A stretch of 64,000 nucleotides of DNA from Microbacterium oryzae (GTDB taxonomy: Bacteria; Actinomycetota; Actinomycetes; Actinomycetales; Microbacteriaceae). The translations under genes were made by a program, and so were the position numbers. The stretch's first letter is position 1, and every line of letters starts with the position of its first letter. Positions 60,233 through 64,000 of the stretch are shown here, in pieces. Under the pieces are notes generated by a model that had not been told where the DNA came from, made no database searches, and worked only from the letters and a program-made list of their open reading frames with translations. Location: NCBI RefSeq assembly GCF_030406385.1, contig NZ_JAUEPM010000003.1:186001-250000 (forward strand), written 5' to 3'.

Positions 60233-62329
60233 GTGTCGGAACTGCGTTGGGATGAGATCGATCGGCGCGCTGTTGACACGGCTCGCGTGCTGGCCGCGGA
60301 TGCCGTGGAGAAGGTCGGCAACGGCCACCCCGGAACGGCGATGAGCCTCGCGCCCGCCGCCTACCTGCTGTACCAGCGGGTGATGCGCCATGACCCGGCC
60401 GACACGCACTGGGCGGGCCGTGACCGGTTCATCCTCTCTGCCGGGCACTCGTCGCTCACGCAGTATGTGCAGCTCTACCTCGGCGGGTTCGGTCTCGAGC
60501 TCGAGGACCTCAAGTCGCTGCGCACGTGGGGTTCGCTCACGCCGGGCCACCCGGAGTACGGACACACCAAGGGCGTGGAGATCACGACCGGTCCGCTGGG
60601 TCAGGGTCTGGCGTCGTCGGTGGGCTTCGCCTACGCCGCCCGCTACGAGCGCGGCCTGTTCGACCCGGAGACGCCCGCGGGCCAGAGCCCGTTCGATCAC
60701 CACATCTACGTGATCGCCGGCGACGGCGACATGCAGGAGGGCGTCACCAGCGAGGCGGGGTCGCTCGCCGGCCACCAGCAGCTGGGCAACCTCATCGCGA
60801 TCTACGACTCCAACCAGATCTCCATCGAGGACGACACGAACGTGTCGTTCACCGAAGACGTCGCCGCGCGCTACGAGGCGTACGGCTGGCAGGTGCAGGT
60901 CGTGGACTGGAAGAAGACCGGCACCTACGTCGAGGACGTCGAGGAGCTGTTCGAGGCGATCGAGGCCGCGAAGGCCGAGACGACCAAGCCCTCGCTCATC
61001 GTGCTGCGCACGATCATCGGCTACCCCTCGCCGGGCAAGCAGAACAGCGGCAAGATCCACGGCGCCAAGCTCGGCGCGGAGGAGCTGGCCGCGACGAAGG
61101 GCGCGCTCGGGTTCGACCCGGAGCAGCACTTCGCCGTCGCGGACGAGGTCATCGCCCACACCCGTGAGCTGGGCGAGCGCGGCGCCGCCGCCCACGCCGA
61201 GTGGCAGGAGAAGTTCGACGCGTGGGCCGCGGCGAACCCCGAGCGCAAGGCACTCTGGGATCGCCTGCAGTCGGGCGAGCTGCCCGAGGGCATCGAGTCC
61301 GCTCTCCCGGTGTTCGAGGCCGGCAAGGAGGTCTCCACCCGCGCCGCGTCCGGACAGGTCATCAACGCCCTCGCCGCCGAGCTCCCCGAGCTCTGGGGCG
61401 GGTCCGCCGACCTCGCCGAGTCGAACCTCACCACGATCAAGGACGCGGCGTCGTTCATCCCCGAGGAGTGGTCCACCCACGAGTGGTCGGGCAACCCCTA
61501 CGGACGCGTGCTGCACTTCGGCATCCGCGAGCACGCGATGGGCGCGATCCTCAACGGCATCGTCCTGCACGGCCCCACGCGCGCCTTCGGCGGCACGTTC
61601 CTCATCTTCAGCGACTACATGCGCCCCGCGGTGCGTCTGGCCGCGCTGATGAACGTGCCCAGCGTGTTCGTGTGGACCCACGACTCCGTCGCGCTCGGCG
61701 AGGACGGCCCCACGCACCAGCCGATCGAGCAGCTGGCGGCGCTCCGCCTCATCCCGAACCTCGCCGTCGTGCGCCCCGCCGACGCCAACGAGACGTCAGC
61801 GGCGTGGCTGGAGATCCTCCGCCGTCAGGAGGGCCCGGCCGGCATCGCCCTCACCCGTCAGAACATCCCGGTGTTCGAGCGCGGCGACGGCGCGGCCTCC
61901 GGTGACGTCTTCGCCTCCGCGGCGAACACCGCCAAGGGCGCGTACGTCCTCGCAGAGGCGCCGAACGGCACCCCCGACGTCATCCTCATCGCCACCGGCT
62001 CGGAGGTGCAGCTGGCCGTCGAGGCACGCCAGCGCCTCGCCGCCGACGGCATCAACGCCCGCGTCGTGTCCGCTCCCTCGCTGGAGTGGTTCGCGGAGCA
62101 GAGCGCCGAGTACCGCGAGAGCGTGCTGCCCGCCGACATCACCGCCCGCGTCTCGGTCGAGGCCGGCGCCACGGGCCTGTGGCAGGGCATCGTGGGCGAC
62201 CGCGGCCGCACGGTCGGAATCGACCACTTCGGCGCATCCGCCGACTACCAGACGCTGTTCGAGAAGTTCGGCATCACGACGGACGCCGTCGTCGACGCCG
62301 CACGCGAGACCCTCAAGGAGAACGCATGA
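60233..62329 (+). CDS. tkt: Transketolase
   Basis: 698 residues from GTG 60233 with GAAAGG upstream. Thiamine-diphosphate enzyme: [60 protein letters not shown], and the ThDP motif [24 protein letters not shown]. Central pyrimidine-binding domain ([44 protein letters not shown]) and C-terminal domain. Moves two-carbon units in the pentose phosphate pathway. Start of the tkt-tal-pgi operon. Confidence 0.97.
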   Translation: MSELRWDEIDRRAVDTARVLAADAVEKVGNGHPGTAMSLAPAAYLLYQRVMRHDPADTHWAGRDRFILSAGHSSLTQYVQLYLGGFGLELEDLKSLRTWGSLTPGHPEYGHTKGVEITTGPLGQGLASSVGFAYAARYERGLFDPETPAGQSPFDHHIYVIAGDGDMQEGVTSEAGSLAGHQQLGNLIAIYDSNQISIEDDTNVSFTEDVAARYEAYGWQVQVVDWKKTGTYVEDVEELFEAIEAAKAETTKPSLIVLRTIIGYPSPGKQNSGKIHGAKLGAEELAATKGALGFDPEQHFAVADEVIAHTRELGERGAAAHAEWQEKFDAWAAANPERKALWDRLQSGELPEGIESALPVFEAGKEVSTRAASGQVINALAAELPELWGGSADLAESNLTTIKDAASFIPEEWSTHEWSGNPYGRVLHFGIREHAMGAILNGIVLHGPTRAFGGTFLIFSDYMRPAVRLAALMNVPSVFVWTHDSVALGEDGPTHQPIEQLAALRLIPNLAVVRPADANETSAAWLEILRRQEGPAGIALTRQNIPVFERGDGAASGDVFASAANTAKGAYVLAEAPNGTPDVILIATGSEVQLAVEARQRLAADGINARVVSAPSLEWFAEQSAEYRESVLPADITARVSVEAGATGLWQGIVGDRGRTVGIDHFGASADYQTLFEKFGITTDAVVDAARETLKENA

Positions 62330-63432
62330 CCTCCCCCACCGCAGACCTGTCCGGAGCCGGTGTCAGCATCTGGCTCGACGACCTCTCGCGTTCGCGCATC
62401 ACCTCCGGGAACCTGCGCGAGCTCATCGAGAACCGCAACGTCGTCGGCGTCACGACCAACCCGACGATCTTCCAGGGCGCGATCTCGGCGCACGTGGGCT
62501 ACGAGGAGTCGCTGGCCGCGCAGGCCGCCGACGGCGCGTCGGTCGACGACGCGATCTTCGCGCTGACCACCACGGACGTCCGCGATGCATGCGAGATCTT
62601 CCGCCCCATCTACGACGCGACATCCGGCGTCGATGGTCGCGTGTCGATCGAGGTGTCGCCCGTCGTCGCGCACGACACCGAGGGCACGGTCGAGCAGGCC
62701 AAGCAGCTGCACGCCGCCGTCGACCGTGAGAACGTCCTCATCAAGATCCCCGCGACGAAGGCGGGCCTGCCCGCGATCACGGAGACCATCGCCGCCGGCA
62801 TCTCCGTCAACGTCACGCTGATCTTCAGCCTCGAGCGCTACGCCGAGGTCATCGAGGCGTACCTCGCCGGCCTCGAGAAGGCCCGCGAGGCCGGCCACGA
62901 CCTCTCCCGCATCCACTCGGTGGCGTCGTTCTTCGTCTCCCGCGTGGACTCGGAGGTCGACGAGCGCCTCGCGGCGATCGGCACCGACGAGGCCCTCGCC
63001 CTGAAGTCGAAGGCGGGGCTCGCGAACGCGCGGCTCGCCTACGAGCTCTTCGAGCAGAAGTTCGACGAGAAGCGCGCGACCGACCTCATCGCCGCGGGCG
63101 CCAACGTGCAGCGTCCGCTGTGGGCGTCCACCGGCGTCAAGGACCCGGAGCTCCCCGACACCCTCTACGTCACCGAGCTCGTCGCCGCCGGCACCGTCAA
63201 CACCATGCCCGAGAAGACGCTCGAGGCGACGTTCGACCACGGCGTCATCACGGGCGACACGATCACCGGCGGGTACGCCGACGCGCACCGCCTGTTCGAC
63301 GAGCTCGCCGCGGTCGGCGTGGACTTCGCCGACGTCACCGAGTCCCTTGAGAACGAGGGCGTGTCGAAGTTCATCGCATCCTGGGAGGACCTGCAGGAGA
63401 CGGTGCGCGCCGCCCTGGAGTCCAAGCAGTGA
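62326..63432 (+). CDS. tal: Transaldolase
   Basis: 368 residues from an ATG overlapping the tkt stop (ATGA). Class I aldolase barrel: [45 protein letters not shown], Schiff-base lysine in [71 protein letters not shown]. Length and these motifs match the longer actinobacterial transaldolase. Moves three-carbon units in the pentose phosphate pathway. Confidence 0.97.
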   Translation: MTSPTADLSGAGVSIWLDDLSRSRITSGNLRELIENRNVVGVTTNPTIFQGAISAHVGYEESLAAQAADGASVDDAIFALTTTDVRDACEIFRPIYDATSGVDGRVSIEVSPVVAHDTEGTVEQAKQLHAAVDRENVLIKIPATKAGLPAITETIAAGISVNVTLIFSLERYAEVIEAYLAGLEKAREAGHDLSRIHSVASFFVSRVDSEVDERLAAIGTDEALALKSKAGLANARLAYELFEQKFDEKRATDLIAAGANVQRPLWASTGVKDPELPDTLYVTELVAAGTVNTMPEKTLEATFDHGVITGDTITGGYADAHRLFDELAAVGVDFADVTESLENEGVSKFIASWEDLQETVRAALESKQ

Positions 63433-64000
63433 CATTCGCCATCCGCGTGTCCGGCGCGGCGAGGGCGGCGGCCGAGGCGGCCGTTCCGGCCCTTGTCGCC
63501 GACCTCGTCGCGTCGGGCATCACCGCCGAGGACCCCGCCCTGTGGGGCTCCTCGGCGGAGGCCGAGGCGTCTCGGCGCCTCGGCTGGGTCGAGGCGGTCG
63601 CCGACGCGCGCCCGCTCGTCCCCGAGATCGTCGCGCTGCGCGATGACCTCCGAGCCCGTGGCGTCGACCGCGTGGTCCTGGCCGGGATGGGCGGCTCGTC
63701 GCTCGCTCCCGAGGTGATCACGCGCACCGCCGGAGTCGACCTCGAGATCCTCGATTCGACGGCGCCCGCCGACGTGCTGGCCGCCCTCGACGGCGGCCTC
63801 GAGCGGACCGTGCTCGTGGTGTCGTCCAAGTCCGGCTCGACCGTCGAGACCGACGCCCAGCGCCGCGTCTTCGAAGCGGCCTTCCGCGACCTCGGCATCG
63901 ATCCGGCCGAGCGCATCGTCGTCGTCACCGACCCCGGCTCGCCCCTGGATGCGGAGGCGCGCGCCTCCGGGTACCGCGTCTTCGAGGCCGACCCCGAAGT
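63429..64000 (+). CDS. pgi: Glucose-6-phosphate isomerase, N-terminal part (3' cut by window)
   Basis: Starts at GTG 63429, overlapping the tal stop (GTGA), and runs open to the window end (190 codons and two bases). N-terminal sugar-isomerase (SIS) part: [25 protein letters not shown] (the phosphate loop), [44 protein letters not shown]. The bacterial PGI-like layout and place after tal support the call. Interconverts glucose-6-phosphate and fructose-6-phosphate. Confidence 0.9.
   Translation, partial: MTFAIRVSGAARAAAEAAVPALVADLVASGITAEDPALWGSSAEAEASRRLGWVEAVADARPLVPEIVALRDDLRARGVDRVVLAGMGGSSLAPEVITRTAGVDLEILDSTAPADVLAALDGGLERTVLVVSSKSGSTVETDAQRRVFEAAFRDLGIDPAERIVVVTDPGSPLDAEARASGYRVFEADPE

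Overview
The window is a gene-dense, very GC-rich (about 70%) chromosomal segment of an actinobacterium. The gene set (type B L31, DUF3039 and DUF3099 proteins, SURF1, a BioQ-like TetR regulator beside bioYMN, a sufB-sufD-Rieske-sufC operon, ctaA/ctaB beside tkt-tal-pgi, and Ku with three-domain LigD) suggests the Microbacteriaceae, most likely Microbacterium or a close relative. This placement is inferred from gene content, not from any search. I saw no insertion sequence, prophage, plasmid origin or CRISPR array. Many adjacent genes overlap by ATGA or GTGA, and many starts lack a ribosome-binding site but carry a TAGGCT-like -10 about 6 nt upstream, which points to widespread leaderless transcription.

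Region by region. Bases 1-590: end of an MFS transporter. 606-5020 (minus): compact Tad pilus operon (tadA, tadB, tadC, an Flp-like pilin and three TadE-like pseudopilins). 5083-9294 (minus): a four-gene, translationally coupled operon with a nonulosonic-acid synthase lacking the usual C-terminal domain, a CMP-sugar synthetase fused to a KdsC-like phosphatase, and two glycosyltransferase-like proteins. It is best read as a sialic-acid-like or Kdn-like surface glycan operon and is the most interesting block here. 9502-12753: membrane protein, catalase, PPOX-fold protein. 12798-17144: tRNA-Leu, DedA protein, and the Ku/LigD end-joining pair. 17207-24461: glutamate dehydrogenase, nitronate monooxygenase, cation efflux, the rdgB-rph-murI cluster, nicotinate phosphoribosyltransferase and DUF3039.

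24509-34365: ABC exporter, nucleotidyltransferase, several small conserved proteins, rpmE2, ABC ATPase, serB, fabG and a YbdK-type carboxylate-amine ligase, divergent from an amidotransferase of the N-acetylglutaminylglutamine-amide type (34562-36343). 36352-38329: racemase and MFS. 38418-41895: two-component system followed by a small anchored protein and a ferric-reductase-like flavocytochrome. 42065-45736: DUF3099, a small Cys protein, SURF1, a DJ-1/PfpI protein and an ABC-F protein.

45873-48358: biotin uptake genes bioN-bioM-bioY, divergent from bioQ, with two perfect 13-bp operators between them. 48368-55044 (minus): iron-sulfur assembly operon and a MalY-type PLP enzyme with an MFS transporter. 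55278-60011: heme A synthase and heme O synthase (supplying cytochrome aa3, together with SURF1) separated by unrelated genes and a 353-base gene-free stretch with degenerate 19-nt repeats. 60233-64000: tkt-tal-pgi, a coupled pentose-phosphate/glycolysis operon cut by the window end.
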